Shown: positions 26,925 through 37,333, numbered from the stretch's first letter. The stretch is 64,000 bases of DNA from Porticoccaceae bacterium (GCA_024644595.1 JAHEHL010000009.1:62001-126000), one strand, 5' to 3'. The notes: generated by a model from the sequence alone, not told the origin. Numbers and translations: made by a program.

Positions 26925-29438
26925 CTACGCACGCAAGGCACTGTTGTTCGCATCAAAGGGAGACTCTTCAATCACTGTAGCGCGGTAGCGCTCACCGAGA
27001 ATTTCGATCTCCAACTCTGTCCCAATGGCTGCGTAGCCCGCTTTAACAATGCCCAGAGCCAGCGATTTTTCAGTGCGAAAGCCATAACCTCCAGACGTGG
27101 CACGGCCAACCAGAATGCCGTCCTTGTAGAGACCCTCGGAACCACGGGCATCAGCGTCTTTAATTCCATGCACTTCCAGCGTCGCAAACGCGTTTTCAAA
27201 ACCGCGCTCTTGCCATGCTTGCAGCGCTTGCTTGCCGACAAAATCACACTCTTTGTCGAGCTTCACAAAGCGATCGAGACCAGACTCCAGCGCCGCGTAT
27301 TCAATCGACATTTCGCGCGGGATAAGACGATAGGATTTCTCCAGTCGCATGGAGTCCATCGCGCGGATACCAAACGGCTTGATATCAAATTCAGCACCGG
27401 CCTTCATCAGCTCATCGAAGATATAGTTTTGCATTTCGATGGGGTGATGCAGCTCCCAGCCCAGCTCACCGACAAAGTTCACTCGCAGCGCTTCAGCCTG
27501 CGCATAGCCGACATTGATCGACTTACCGGTCAACCACTTAAAGCTGTCGTTGGACAGATCGCTGTCGGTCAGTTTTTGAAGAACATCGCGAGCACGCGGC
27601 CCCGCCAGCACCAGCACACCCATCTGGGTAGTGATCTTTTGCAGATTAACTGAGCCATCTTCAGGCGCTAGCTTGGTCAGATAATCCCAGTCATGCCGCT
27701 CGTTGGCGCCAGCAAAAACCAGGTAATAGCTATTTTTAGCGCGCTTGTAGACAGTAAATTCGGCGCGCACACCACCATTTTTAGAGAGCATGTGGCAGAG
27801 ACCTATGCGGCCAACAGTTACTGGCACGGTGTTGGCCAGAATCGAGTTCAACCAAGCCTCGGAACCGCGACCCGTCACGGTGCACTTAGCGAACGCCGAC
27901 ATATCCAGAACACCCACTTTGGAAGTGACATGACGGCATTCCTGACCGACGAAATCAAAGTAGTTGGAACGGCGGAAAGAGTTCTTCTCAACAATACGGC
28001 CATCATCCAGTGCTTTGGAGTGATTTTTATTCCATAGCGTATCGTCTTTATTCAGATCAGCTTCAGACAACGAGTAGTCAAGTGGCGCAAACCAGTTGGG
28101 GCGCTCCCAACCATAGACAGTGCCAAAAACCGCACCGAGCGCTTTCATGCGATCGTAACAGGGCGAAGTCTTTAGCGGCCGCGCGGCGCTGCGTTCTTCG
28201 TCCGGATAGTGGTTTTTGAAGACGTGATCATAAGCTTCCTCGTTCTTGGTACGCAGATAACCTCGCGTCGCATAGGGACCAAAGCGACGCGGATCAACGC
28301 CCATCATGTCGACCGTAGGCTCACCGTCGACAATCCACTCAGCGAGCTGCCAGCCAGCTCCACCAGCGGCGGTGATGCCGAAACTGTGTCCTTCATTTAA
28401 CCAGAAGTTCTTTAATCCCCAGGCGGGACCCACAATCGGGTTACCATCTGGCGTATAGGCGATAGCGCCGTTATATATAGTCTTGATACCGACTTCAGCA
28501 AAGGCCGGAACACGGCTCATGCAGGCCTCAACATGAGGCATCAAGCGATCGAGATCGCCATTAAACAATTCATATTCAGACTGATCGCTAGGGCCATCGA
28601 CATAACAGCAAGGTGCGCCCTCCTCATAGGGGCCGAGGATCATGCCGCCCGCCTCTTCACGCAGATAATAGCCGGCGTCTGATTCGCGAAGAACCGCCTG
28701 CTCAGGTAAACCTGCCGCCTTGCGGGCGAGAATATCGGGATGCGGATCGGTGACAATGTACTGGTGCTCAACCGGAATAACCGGAATATCCAAACCGACC
28801 ATCTCGCCGGTTTTGCGCGCAAAATTACCGGTACAAGAGACGACGTGCTCACAGGCAATATCGCCCTTGTCGGTCTTAACAATCCAACTGTTGTCAGGCT
28901 GCTGCTCGAGATCGAGAACCGCTGTATTGCGATAAATTTCGGCACCGCGTGAACGGGCGCCCTTGGCCAAAGCCTGAGTCAGGTCGGCCGGCTGAATATA
29001 GCCGTCGTCTGGATGCTGAATCGCCCCGATCAAACCCTCAGTATTACACATCGGCCATACTTCTTTGACCTGCTCCGGCGTGAGAAAGTTAACCTCAACA
29101 CCGACAGTCTGGGCAACACCGGAATAATATCGGTACTCGTCCATTCGGTCTTCGGTGGCCGCCAGACGAATATTGGATACGACACTAAAACCCACAGTCT
29201 GCTCAGTCTCTTTCTCCAGCTCATGATAGAAGTCGACCGAGTATTGATGCAGCTTACCCACCGAGTAACTCATATTGAACAGCGGCAACAGACCGGCAGC
29301 ATGCCAAGTTGAACCCGAGGTCAACTCTTTGCGCTCAACCAGAACCACATCGCTCCAGCCTTTTTTCGCAAGATGATACAGCGTGCTGACACCGACCACG
29401 CCACCACCGATTACTACTACTTTTGCCTTTGTCTTCAT
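26925..29438 (-). CDS. DMGDH/SARDH-family FAD oxidoreductase with GcvT-like folate domain (candidate dimethylglycine dehydrogenase)
   Basis: 837 aa; KVVVIGGGVVGVSTLYHLAKKGWSDVVLVERKELTSGSTWHAAGLLPLF (His motif of covalent FAD enzymes); C-terminal aminomethyltransferase domain. Confidence 0.9.
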   Translation of the reverse strand: MKTKAKVVVIGGGVVGVSTLYHLAKKGWSDVVLVERKELTSGSTWHAAGLLPLFNMSYSVGKLHQYSVDFYHELEKETEQTVGFSVVSNIRLAATEDRMDEYRYYSGVAQTVGVEVNFLTPEQVKEVWPMCNTEGLIGAIQHPDDGYIQPADLTQALAKGARSRGAEIYRNTAVLDLEQQPDNSWIVKTDKGDIACEHVVSCTGNFARKTGEMVGLDIPVIPVEHQYIVTDPHPDILARKAAGLPEQAVLRESDAGYYLREEAGGMILGPYEEGAPCCYVDGPSDQSEYELFNGDLDRLMPHVEACMSRVPAFAEVGIKTIYNGAIAYTPDGNPIVGPAWGLKNFWLNEGHSFGITAAGGAGWQLAEWIVDGEPTVDMMGVDPRRFGPYATRGYLRTKNEEAYDHVFKNHYPDEERSAARPLKTSPCYDRMKALGAVFGTVYGWERPNWFAPLDYSLSEADLNKDDTLWNKNHSKALDDGRIVEKNSFRRSNYFDFVGQECRHVTSKVGVLDMSAFAKCTVTGRGSEAWLNSILANTVPVTVGRIGLCHMLSKNGGVRAEFTVYKRAKNSYYLVFAGANERHDWDYLTKLAPEDGSVNLQKITTQMGVLVLAGPRARDVLQKLTDSDLSNDSFKWLTGKSINVGYAQAEALRVNFVGELGWELHHPIEMQNYIFDELMKAGAEFDIKPFGIRAMDSMRLEKSYRLIPREMSIEYAALESGLDRFVKLDKECDFVGKQALQAWQERGFENAFATLEVHGIKDADARGSEGLYKDGILVGRATSGGYGFRTEKSLALGIVKAGYAAIGTELEIEILGERYRATVIEESPFDANNSALRA

Positions 29439-29657
29439 AGACTACACTCAACTGTCATAAGAGGGGTTTAGAATATCGCCATTTTTCGCAGTGTAACTGT
29501 CAATCTGACTCTGACAGGGCGCAATTACGACAATCATATATCCGCAGGCGTCATCACTCAGGCAAGTCACGATTGCCGCGCTGGAGTCGTTTTTAGAACA
29601 GCACCGGCCGGTCTCAGAAAGCCGTGACAGCGACGCTTTGCGGAAGATGGCGTGTCC

Positions 29658-29673
29658 CTGGCCGAGCGGCCAG
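29658..29673. repeat. Perfect 6-bp hairpin in fhs 5' leader
   Basis: CTGGCC-GAGC-GGCCAG. Confidence 0.4.
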
Positions 29674-29725
29674 ACCAATTGATCAAACAGGCCCCAAGAA
29701 AGCCTGATTAACGGAGTAAACGAGC

Positions 29726-31393
29726 ATGAGTGATATCGAAATTGCACGCAATGCCAGCACCAAACCTATTACTGAAATCGCTGCCGGACTCGGCATCCCC
29801 GACAATGCGATTATTCCCTATGGCCGGGTTAAGGCGAAGATAGATCCTGAGTATATTGAAACATTGAAAGACAAGCCTGACGGCAAGCTGATTCTGGTTA
29901 CCGCTATCACCCCAACACCGGCAGGTGAAGGTAAAACAACGACGTCAGTAGGCCTGACTGACGGTCTTAATCGGATTGGCAAAAACGCACTGGTCTGCCT
30001 GCGCGAGCCAAGCCTCGGTCCCTGCTTTGGCATGAAGGGCGGAGCCGCTGGTGGTGGTTATGCTCAAGTCGTTCCAATGGAAGATATCAACCTGCACTTT
30101 ACTGGTGACTTCCACGCTATCGGTGCCGCACACAATCTCCTGTCGGCCCTGATCGACAACCATATCCACTGGGGCAATAGCCTCGAGCTCGACGCTCGAC
30201 GCATCGTTTGGAAGCGCGTAGCGGATATGAATGACCGCGCTCTGCGCAGCATCAGCTGTGGTCTCGGCGGACCTGGTAATGGTTTCCCGCGCGAGGATGG
30301 GTATGACATCACTGTGGCTTCTGAAGTAATGGCAATCTTCTGTCTGGCTACCGACCTCGAAGACTTGAAAGCGCGGTTAAACAGAATTGTGGTGGGCTAT
30401 ACCCGCGATCACAAACCTGTTCATGCCAGCGAAATACTCGGCACTGGCGCTATGACCGTGCTGCTGAAAGATGCTCTGGCACCTAACCTGGTACAGACTC
30501 TGGAAAATAACCCGGCCATTATCCATGGCGGCCCGTTTGCCAATATTGCTCACGGCTGCAATTCGGTTATCGCCACCAAGACCAGTCTTAAACTGGCCGA
30601 CTATGTGGTTACTGAAGCCGGTTTCGGAGCCGACCTGGGCGCAGAGAAATTCTTCGACATCAAATGTCGTGCCGCAGGCCTTAGCCCCGATGCGGCCGTT
30701 ATCGTCGCCACCACCCGCGCGCTAAAAATGCACGGCGGTGTCGCCAAAGAAGATCTCAACCAGGAAGATCTCGATGCTCTCCGTGATGGCTGCTGCAATC
30801 TGGTCCGCCATATTGAAAACGTCAAGGCCTTCGGTGTGCCTGTGGTCGTGGCAATTAACCGCTTCTCGCTCGATACCGACGCGGAAATCGCACTGATTCA
30901 AGAGATTGCTGTGGCCAACGGTGTTAAGGCTGTCGAGTGCACACACTGGTCAGATGGCGGTGCCGGAACCGAGCAACTGGCACATGAGGTGGTTGCACTG
31001 GTCGATAGTGGTCACGCCAACTTCGCGCCGTTGTACCCCGACGAGATGCCAATTTGGGACAAGATCAAAACCATTGCCACACGCCTCTATCGCGCCGACG
31101 ATATTATCGCCGACCAGAAGATCCGCGATCAGATTCGCAATCTTCAGGAAAGCGGTTACGGCCACTTCCCGGTGTGTATTGCGAAAACTCAATACAGCTT
31201 CTCGACTGATCCCAATCGCAAAGGTGCGCCATCCAATCATGTGGTTGCGATTCGTGAAGTGCGGCTCTCAGCCGGTGCCGGATTTATTGTGGTGGTCTGT
31301 GGTGACATTATGACTATGCCCGGTCTGCCACGTATCCCGGCAGCCAACAGTATCGATATGGATGAAAATGGCGAGGTGGTTGGTCTGTTTTAA
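29726..31393 (+). CDS. fhs: Formate-tetrahydrofolate ligase
   Basis: 555 aa; [67 protein letters not shown]. Confidence 0.98.
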   Translation: MSDIEIARNASTKPITEIAAGLGIPDNAIIPYGRVKAKIDPEYIETLKDKPDGKLILVTAITPTPAGEGKTTTSVGLTDGLNRIGKNALVCLREPSLGPCFGMKGGAAGGGYAQVVPMEDINLHFTGDFHAIGAAHNLLSALIDNHIHWGNSLELDARRIVWKRVADMNDRALRSISCGLGGPGNGFPREDGYDITVASEVMAIFCLATDLEDLKARLNRIVVGYTRDHKPVHASEILGTGAMTVLLKDALAPNLVQTLENNPAIIHGGPFANIAHGCNSVIATKTSLKLADYVVTEAGFGADLGAEKFFDIKCRAAGLSPDAAVIVATTRALKMHGGVAKEDLNQEDLDALRDGCCNLVRHIENVKAFGVPVVVAINRFSLDTDAEIALIQEIAVANGVKAVECTHWSDGGAGTEQLAHEVVALVDSGHANFAPLYPDEMPIWDKIKTIATRLYRADDIIADQKIRDQIRNLQESGYGHFPVCIAKTQYSFSTDPNRKGAPSNHVVAIREVRLSAGAGFIVVVCGDIMTMPGLPRIPAANSIDMDENGEVVGLF

Positions 31394-31427
31394 TCGCGCC
31401 ACGTCATGCTGTGTGTATCAATTAAAG

Positions 31428-31457
31428 CGGGCGCTCGCAGGGGCGCCCGTTTTTTTT
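31428..31457 (+). terminator. Rho-independent terminator of fhs
   Basis: CGGGCGC-TCGCAGGG-GCGCCCG followed by TTTTTTTT. Confidence 0.88.
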
Positions 31458-31569
31458 CGAAGAAACATTTTTCCCTCATTCTCCGCTTGATGGACATGAA
31501 TAACATTAGCAAGGTCCAAATTGACCCGCTAAACTGATCCGGTATTTTCACAAGGTCATCAATCATTCG

Positions 31570-33870
31570 ATGAGTCAGCCGGACCGCGTCAGATCATCTA
31601 CGATCACAATTCTGTTGATTATTATTGCCAGCGTCGTCGCATGGGTGTTTCTACCCGTAACGTCGACAAAGCCGGCCGCAATAGCTGACCCACTGACAAT
31701 CAGTGTGGCGGATAATGACTATCTCGGCAGTGCAAACTGTGCCGGCTGTCACAGCCAGGCCTATCAGGAATGGCAGGGGTCCCATCATGATATGGCGATG
31801 CAACATGCCACACCGGCAACTATTAAAGGCAACTTTGATAATGCCGTATTTAGCCTTCCAACGTCCCACACCAGCGCTGAATTTTTTACCCGCCAGGATG
31901 GTTTTTATGCGCGCTTAAAAGGCATCGATGGCAAACTTGAAGAATATAAAATTCTCTACACCTTTGGCACCGAGCCGCTGCAGCAGTATCTGGTCGCCTT
32001 CCCCGATGGGCGCCTACAACAATTGCCCGTAGCGTGGAATACACGGACTCAACAATGGTTTGATCCTCAGCCAGAACTGAAAGCACAGCCGTCTGAATGG
32101 GTGCATTGGACTGAGGGCGGCAAAAACTGGAACAGTATGTGTGCAGATTGTCACAGCACAGCGGTGGAGAAAAACTTTGATTTGACCAACAACAGTTACA
32201 CCACCAGAGTTGCCGAAATCGATGTCGGCTGTGAGTCCTGTCATGGCCCGGGGAAACACCATGTCGAGACGGTCAGTGCGGCGACTTTTGATCCAAGTGT
32301 AGATAATCTGCAGCTGAAAATGTTGGCTGGCGACAATCCTCAATGGGTCGTGGATCAATGTGGCCGCTGTCATGCCCGACGCCAAATGCTCACAGCCAAG
32401 TTCGAACATAACAGCAATAATTTGCTCGACCACTACTTGCCGACACTGATTAATCCACCAAATTATCACAGCGACGGACAGATACTCGATGAGGTCTTTG
32501 TCTATGGCTCTTTTGTGCAGAGCAAAATGTATCAGGCCGGTGTCAGCTGTTTGGACTGTCATCAGCCCCACAGCGGAAAACTAAAGGCCGAAGGCAATCA
32601 GCTCTGTGGCAGCTGCCACCAAAGCGACCAATTTGATACGCCACAACATCATCAACACAGTAAAGATGCGCAGCGCCTGTCCATAGGCGCCGTCTCCGGG
32701 ACAGGAGCGCAATGCATTGATTGCCATATGCCCGGACGGCTTTACATGGGTAATGATTATCGGCGAGATCACAGTTTCCGAATTCCGCGCCCAGATCTGA
32801 CCGTCGCCCATAACACGCCTAATGCCTGCAATGACTGTCATAGCGATCAGAGTGCCGAATGGGCGGCGGCTAGTGTCGAGAGCTGGTTTGGCCCCGATCG
32901 ACCTGCACATTTTTCAGACATCCTCACTCAGGCGCACAGCCAGCCAGATCAGTCTATCCAGCCGCTGGTAACGTTAATAAATGATGTAACACAGCCGACA
33001 ATTGCTCGCGCAACGGCGGTCTCCTTGCTCGCGCCAACAGTATCACTGCTGGCAGTGGAGTCAGCCATCATAAATGCCAGCAGCGACCCGAATGCATTGC
33101 TGCGCACAATTGCAGCTCAGTCGCTTGATGCGAGCACCAACAAACTCGCGCCGCTGTTACTACTGCTGGAGGATCCGGTTCGCGCTGTGCGTATCGCCGC
33201 CGCGCAGGCACTCGCCGATGTGCCGGAAGCGCAGATCCCAGCAGCCTTCACTGAGGCTTATAAAAGCGCCAATCAGGAGTATCAAACCTCGCTGATGGTG
33301 AATGCAGACTTTCCCTCTGGCCGTCTGCAAATGGCTGTGGACGAGCATCGCCGGAGCAATCTTGATAAAGCCGCTGAACGCTATCGGGAGACATTATCCA
33401 TTGACGGGCGGTTTAATGCGGCACGTATGAATTTGGCCCAGCTCTATTACAGCCAACAACAGCTGGATAAAGCCGAACAGCTTTACAGAACAGTGATCGA
33501 TCAGGAACCCCAGGCCAGCGAGGCGCACTATAGCCTCGGTCTGTTAATGGCTGAAAAAGGTGACTATAAAGAGGCTGCCAGCGCGTTAAAACAGGCCGCG
33601 ATCAACGGCAATAATCCCCGTGCCTGGTACAACTTAGCGATCCTCTATCAACAGTCGGGGCAATCGATGCTCGCGGAACAGGCCTATCTCAAGGCGCTCG
33701 AACTGAGACCCAAGGATGCGCAGTTTATCAATGGTTTGGTCAGCCTCTATGGCCAGCAGCAGCGATGGTTTAAAGCCAAAAAACTGATTGACCGGGCACT
33801 GACAGATGACCCGGCCAATCGACATTTACTGCAGTTGAAAGGCGCCGTAGAACAGCGCCTCGGCAATTAA
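31570..33870 (+). CDS. Octaheme c-type cytochrome with HEAT-like and TPR repeats
   Basis: 766 aa, N-terminal TM/signal; eight CxxCH motifs (CAGCH, CADCH, CESCH, CGRCH, CLDCH, CGSCH, CIDCH, CNDCH); C-terminal TPR-like repeats. Confidence 0.9.
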   Translation: MSQPDRVRSSTITILLIIIASVVAWVFLPVTSTKPAAIADPLTISVADNDYLGSANCAGCHSQAYQEWQGSHHDMAMQHATPATIKGNFDNAVFSLPTSHTSAEFFTRQDGFYARLKGIDGKLEEYKILYTFGTEPLQQYLVAFPDGRLQQLPVAWNTRTQQWFDPQPELKAQPSEWVHWTEGGKNWNSMCADCHSTAVEKNFDLTNNSYTTRVAEIDVGCESCHGPGKHHVETVSAATFDPSVDNLQLKMLAGDNPQWVVDQCGRCHARRQMLTAKFEHNSNNLLDHYLPTLINPPNYHSDGQILDEVFVYGSFVQSKMYQAGVSCLDCHQPHSGKLKAEGNQLCGSCHQSDQFDTPQHHQHSKDAQRLSIGAVSGTGAQCIDCHMPGRLYMGNDYRRDHSFRIPRPDLTVAHNTPNACNDCHSDQSAEWAAASVESWFGPDRPAHFSDILTQAHSQPDQSIQPLVTLINDVTQPTIARATAVSLLAPTVSLLAVESAIINASSDPNALLRTIAAQSLDASTNKLAPLLLLLEDPVRAVRIAAAQALADVPEAQIPAAFTEAYKSANQEYQTSLMVNADFPSGRLQMAVDEHRRSNLDKAAERYRETLSIDGRFNAARMNLAQLYYSQQQLDKAEQLYRTVIDQEPQASEAHYSLGLLMAEKGDYKEAASALKQAAINGNNPRAWYNLAILYQQSGQSMLAEQAYLKALELRPKDAQFINGLVSLYGQQQRWFKAKKLIDRALTDDPANRHLLQLKGAVEQRLGN

Positions 33871-35565
33871 TTACTTCAGCGCGGCAGCCGCTCGCGCAAG
33901 CAGATCGCCGGCATAGTTCATTGCATGAAAAATAATCGTCTGTTCATGTGAGCCAGTGACCAGATGGGCGCCTGGGCCCGTCGCATAAATCGCCACATCC
34001 TCCCCGCCATGCGTTTCACCACCCATGGGCACCAGTACTTCCTGATGGAAACCGGGGGCCTCTGTATCCACAGCCGACAAATCTCCTCGCCCGGCTACTG
34101 GCTTGGTGTAATAGACTTTATCCGCATTGGTCTCAGCACCCAGATCATGAACCCCGAGGCCATTACTGTAGCTCAACGTCGTGTAGGGCAAGCCATCAGC
34201 AGCCAGACTCGGCTTATCAGCACCAGGCGCCACCACCTTGCCCAAAATTGGATTGCCGCGCTTGGGATAGCCTGCCATGGTCATCACATGGCTATGGTCC
34301 GCGGTGACTATAATTAACGTCTCATCCGGGTTTGTAGCGTCGACCGCGGCCTGCACCGCACGCGACAATTCGACTGTTGCATTAAGTGCACTGAAGGCAT
34401 TGTTGGCATGATGGCCGTGATCAATACGCCCCGCCTCGACCATCAGAAAAAATCCCTGCGGGTTATTATCCAGAATCTCGATCGCCTTACGGGTCATATC
34501 GGTGAGCGAAGGCTCGCCCGTCTCGCTATTTTGGCGATCTGCTTCGTACCGCATATGTGACATGTTGAACAGACCAAAAAGGTGCTCAGTCGTAGCCAGC
34601 TCGACAGCCTCCAAGCCACTGCTATCCGACACATAATCGCCCTCGGGATAGAGTGATGACCACTCCTCAATCAGGTTGCGGCCATCATTGCGCTCGCCGG
34701 TCTGACGCGCTATCTCGGCAGATGATGGTTCGTCTGACGAGGATTCTTGACTAACCTCGTTCGGTAAAAACTCACGGCGACCGCCGCCCAACGCCACTTC
34801 GATACCATTGATCTCACTGCCGGGATACCGGGCTTTGAGATTGCGCTCGAAATGAATCAGCTGCGAGGCAATATCTTCACAGCCCGCGGCAATCGCCTCA
34901 GCAGGCATGTTTGAGGGATTTTCCCAATCGCGACTGGCTGATTTGGCATAGGTAGCAGCGGGTGTGGCATGAGTAATCCGTGCGGTCGAGACAATTCCGG
35001 TAGATAACCCGGCTATTTCCGCTAACTCCAAAGCAGTAAACAGTTCGTTGCCCCGGCCTGACTCGCAGTCACCATGATGCACATTTTCATCAATACCAAT
35101 CACACCGACATCGGTCTTAACGCCACTGATAATGGCTGTCATAGTGCCAGCAGAATCTGGGGTTTGCGCGTCGACATTGTAGGTTTTGGACAGACCAACA
35201 AAAGGGAATTTACCAAAGCTAAGACTGTTCTCTTCACCCGAGACACCCTGTTGCTGTCCCTCAAAAATACGCGCAGCGGTGACCGTGGCCACCCCCATGC
35301 CGTCACCGACAAAGAGAATAATATTTTTCGCCGACCCGGGTTCAAGCGCCAGACGCTGCGCTTGTCTGTTAGTTTCAGTAATCGCCGCTGCCGAAGCCTG
35401 ATACCAGCTGTTCTCTGTGCTCTTCAAAAGCGCAGCGCGGGCAGCCGTATCAGCTATCGCGGTTGTCTTGTTCTCAGCTGAACAGGCCGTTAGGAGTATA
35501 ACGCCAAGGCTGACAGCCACGAGATTACCGGACTTTACAGCCACCGGTCGCGGAATATTTTTCAT
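33871..35565 (-). CDS. Alkaline phosphatase, putative lipoprotein
   Basis: ILLTACSAENK lipobox; NIILFVGDGMGVATVTAARIF, SAGTMTAIISGVKTDVGVIG, EAGRIDHGHHANNA, VTADHSHVMTMAGY. Confidence 0.94.
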   Translation of the reverse strand: MKNIPRPVAVKSGNLVAVSLGVILLTACSAENKTTAIADTAARAALLKSTENSWYQASAAAITETNRQAQRLALEPGSAKNIILFVGDGMGVATVTAARIFEGQQQGVSGEENSLSFGKFPFVGLSKTYNVDAQTPDSAGTMTAIISGVKTDVGVIGIDENVHHGDCESGRGNELFTALELAEIAGLSTGIVSTARITHATPAATYAKSASRDWENPSNMPAEAIAAGCEDIASQLIHFERNLKARYPGSEINGIEVALGGGRREFLPNEVSQESSSDEPSSAEIARQTGERNDGRNLIEEWSSLYPEGDYVSDSSGLEAVELATTEHLFGLFNMSHMRYEADRQNSETGEPSLTDMTRKAIEILDNNPQGFFLMVEAGRIDHGHHANNAFSALNATVELSRAVQAAVDATNPDETLIIVTADHSHVMTMAGYPKRGNPILGKVVAPGADKPSLAADGLPYTTLSYSNGLGVHDLGAETNADKVYYTKPVAGRGDLSAVDTEAPGFHQEVLVPMGGETHGGEDVAIYATGPGAHLVTGSHEQTIIFHAMNYAGDLLARAAAALK

Positions 35566-35771
35566 AGTGTTCCCCAATAAATTATTGTTTTAAATTGCTC
35601 AAAATCCCGTATTTCAAGAAGACCCAAGTATGCCACTGCGAGAATAAAACCGGGAGAGCTAAACGAGAAAAAAGCGCAGTGCTGAGGAGCGGATTGTCTA
35701 GCACGACTGAATAGAGCGGTTTGAATGGAGTGGCTGTGAATAGAGTGATTTAGATAGAGCCGACCGGCGCG

Positions 35772-36170
35772 TTATGGCTCAAAGTGCAACAACTCATCGA
35801 CATCGAGACCATGGGCTTTGGCTATTTTAAACAGCTGCCACAACGATACGATGGCTTGAGGATTTTGTTCCATTCTCTGATATTGACGCAGTGACAGCTC
35901 GTAGTCGGCCATATCTTCCTGCACCATATTTTTATTATTTCGCAGCGTGACAATACGCTTTTGCAGTTTTTCTTGTAACTGCAAAAATTCGTCGTAATAC
36001 GCGGAGTCAGCATTTGGGCGCTGCATATCAGTTTGCTCAGATACCTGTTGACGTGACAAGCCAAGCTTGGCATATTGAAAATCACACCAACACGCCATGC
36101 TTGACGTCTTCCTTGACGAAAATTTGAAGTGAATCGCATTGCTAAATCGGTGTGAAAATCGGGCTAGCAC
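35772..36170 (-). CDS. XRE-like HTH protein (start uncertain)
   Basis: LRNNKNMVQEDMADYELSLRQYQRMEQNPQAIVSLWQLFKIAKAHGLDVDELLHF resembles an XRE/Cro HTH. Confidence 0.6.
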   Translation of the reverse strand: MLARFSHRFSNAIHFKFSSRKTSSMACWCDFQYAKLGLSRQQVSEQTDMQRPNADSAYYDEFLQLQEKLQKRIVTLRNNKNMVQEDMADYELSLRQYQRMEQNPQAIVSLWQLFKIAKAHGLDVDELLHFEP

Positions 36171-36236
36171 ATTGCCCGGCTAATGGATGACTCGGCGCTA
36201 TACACAGCACGAGCAACGTAAAAGGAGTTACAACAA

Positions 36237-36680
36237 GTGAACCAGAAGCTGTTCTTTAAACCCCTCAAATGCTTTAAACCCTCTGCCAAACCGGCCTTTG
36301 CCGCCCTGCTTGCTCTGTTATTCAGTTGTGTGCTGCCTGGCTGCGCCAACTATGCCGAGCAGCCAAACTACGATCTAGATCGACTAACCCTCAACCGCAG
36401 CGCGGCGTTCACTCAGCGCGAACTGATTAATCAGGCCCTCAAAGAGCCCAACCACAGCGACGCTGAACGCAAGACAGCGCTTGTAAACAGCTACTGTGAC
36501 CTGGCCTATCGATCAATAATTTATATTTCCCCAGACAAAACGCCTGACGCCTGCCACAGTCTCGGCAACCGTCAGCGCAGCTGCGCCTATAAAATGCATA
36601 TCTGCATCAGGAATTGCCCGCTGCGAGCAGGCAACTGTGAACCCTGCATCGACCGCGCCAGAGAATGCCTGACTGAGTAA
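36237..36680 (+). CDS. Small Cys-rich lipoprotein of unknown function (GTG start)
   Basis: CVLPGCANYAEQ lipobox-like; C-terminal CHSLGNRQRSCAYKMHICIRNCPLRAGNCEPCIDRARECL; upstream AAAGGAG. Confidence 0.6.
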   Translation: MNQKLFFKPLKCFKPSAKPAFAALLALLFSCVLPGCANYAEQPNYDLDRLTLNRSAAFTQRELINQALKEPNHSDAERKTALVNSYCDLAYRSIIYISPDKTPDACHSLGNRQRSCAYKMHICIRNCPLRAGNCEPCIDRARECLTE

Positions 36681-36697
36681 TTCTGGCAGGCACCCGC

Positions 36698-37333
36698 TTA
36701 GTCACTAGTCGGACCGTAGGCATAAAATCCACCTCGCTCAAGCGCAGCACGATACGCTGGACGCTGCTGAACACGCTCGCGGTAGGCAACAATATTTGGC
36801 AACTTATTCAGTGAATGCAGCAACGGAGCAATCTCAACCACAAAAGAGACTTGAATATCAGCACCGGAAAAACGGTTGCCTACCAACCAGTCAACACCCT
36901 CCAGAGCTTTATCGATATAACCAAGGTGGCGCTGCAACTCGTCGCTGATTCGCGGTTGCAGCGCCGCGCCGGCTTCACCCAGACGTGCCGTATAGAGCTT
37001 CAACATCAGCGGCAACATGGCGCTGCCCTCGGCATAATGCAGCCACTGCATATACTGTTCATACTCATGACTGTCCGCCTTAGGCTGCAGACGGCCATTG
37101 CCATAGTGACGCAGAATGTAGTCAATAATGGCGCCGGACTCGATGACAGTGGTAGCGTTATCGGTCAGAACCGGTGATTTACCCAGCGGGTGAATCTGCT
37201 CGAGTTCAGGTGGTGCCAGATTGGTTTCAGCATCGCGCTGATAGGTTTTAAGCTCATAGTCGAGAGATAACTCCTCGAGCAACCACAAAATACGTTGCGA
37301 ACGAGAGTTATTAAGATGGTGAACAGTTAGCAT
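36698..37333 (-). CDS. Glutathione S-transferase family protein
   Basis: LTVHHLNNSRSQRILWLLEELSLDYELKTYQRD...GKSPVLTDNATTVIESGAIIDYIL. Confidence 0.93.
   Translation of the reverse strand: MLTVHHLNNSRSQRILWLLEELSLDYELKTYQRDAETNLAPPELEQIHPLGKSPVLTDNATTVIESGAIIDYILRHYGNGRLQPKADSHEYEQYMQWLHYAEGSAMLPLMLKLYTARLGEAGAALQPRISDELQRHLGYIDKALEGVDWLVGNRFSGADIQVSFVVEIAPLLHSLNKLPNIVAYRERVQQRPAYRAALERGGFYAYGPTSD

Noticed and set aside
26922-27653. 243-aa + strand ORF overlapping the DMGDH-like gene
   Set aside because: Shadow ORF; the minus-strand protein has strong family motifs.
29439-29725. Possible glycine or THF riboswitch in the fhs leader
   Set aside because: Only a short hairpin was seen; no conserved riboswitch core identified.
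32014-32571. 185-aa minus-strand ORF inside the octaheme cytochrome
   Set aside because: Antisense to CxxCH-coding sequence; no recognisable family.
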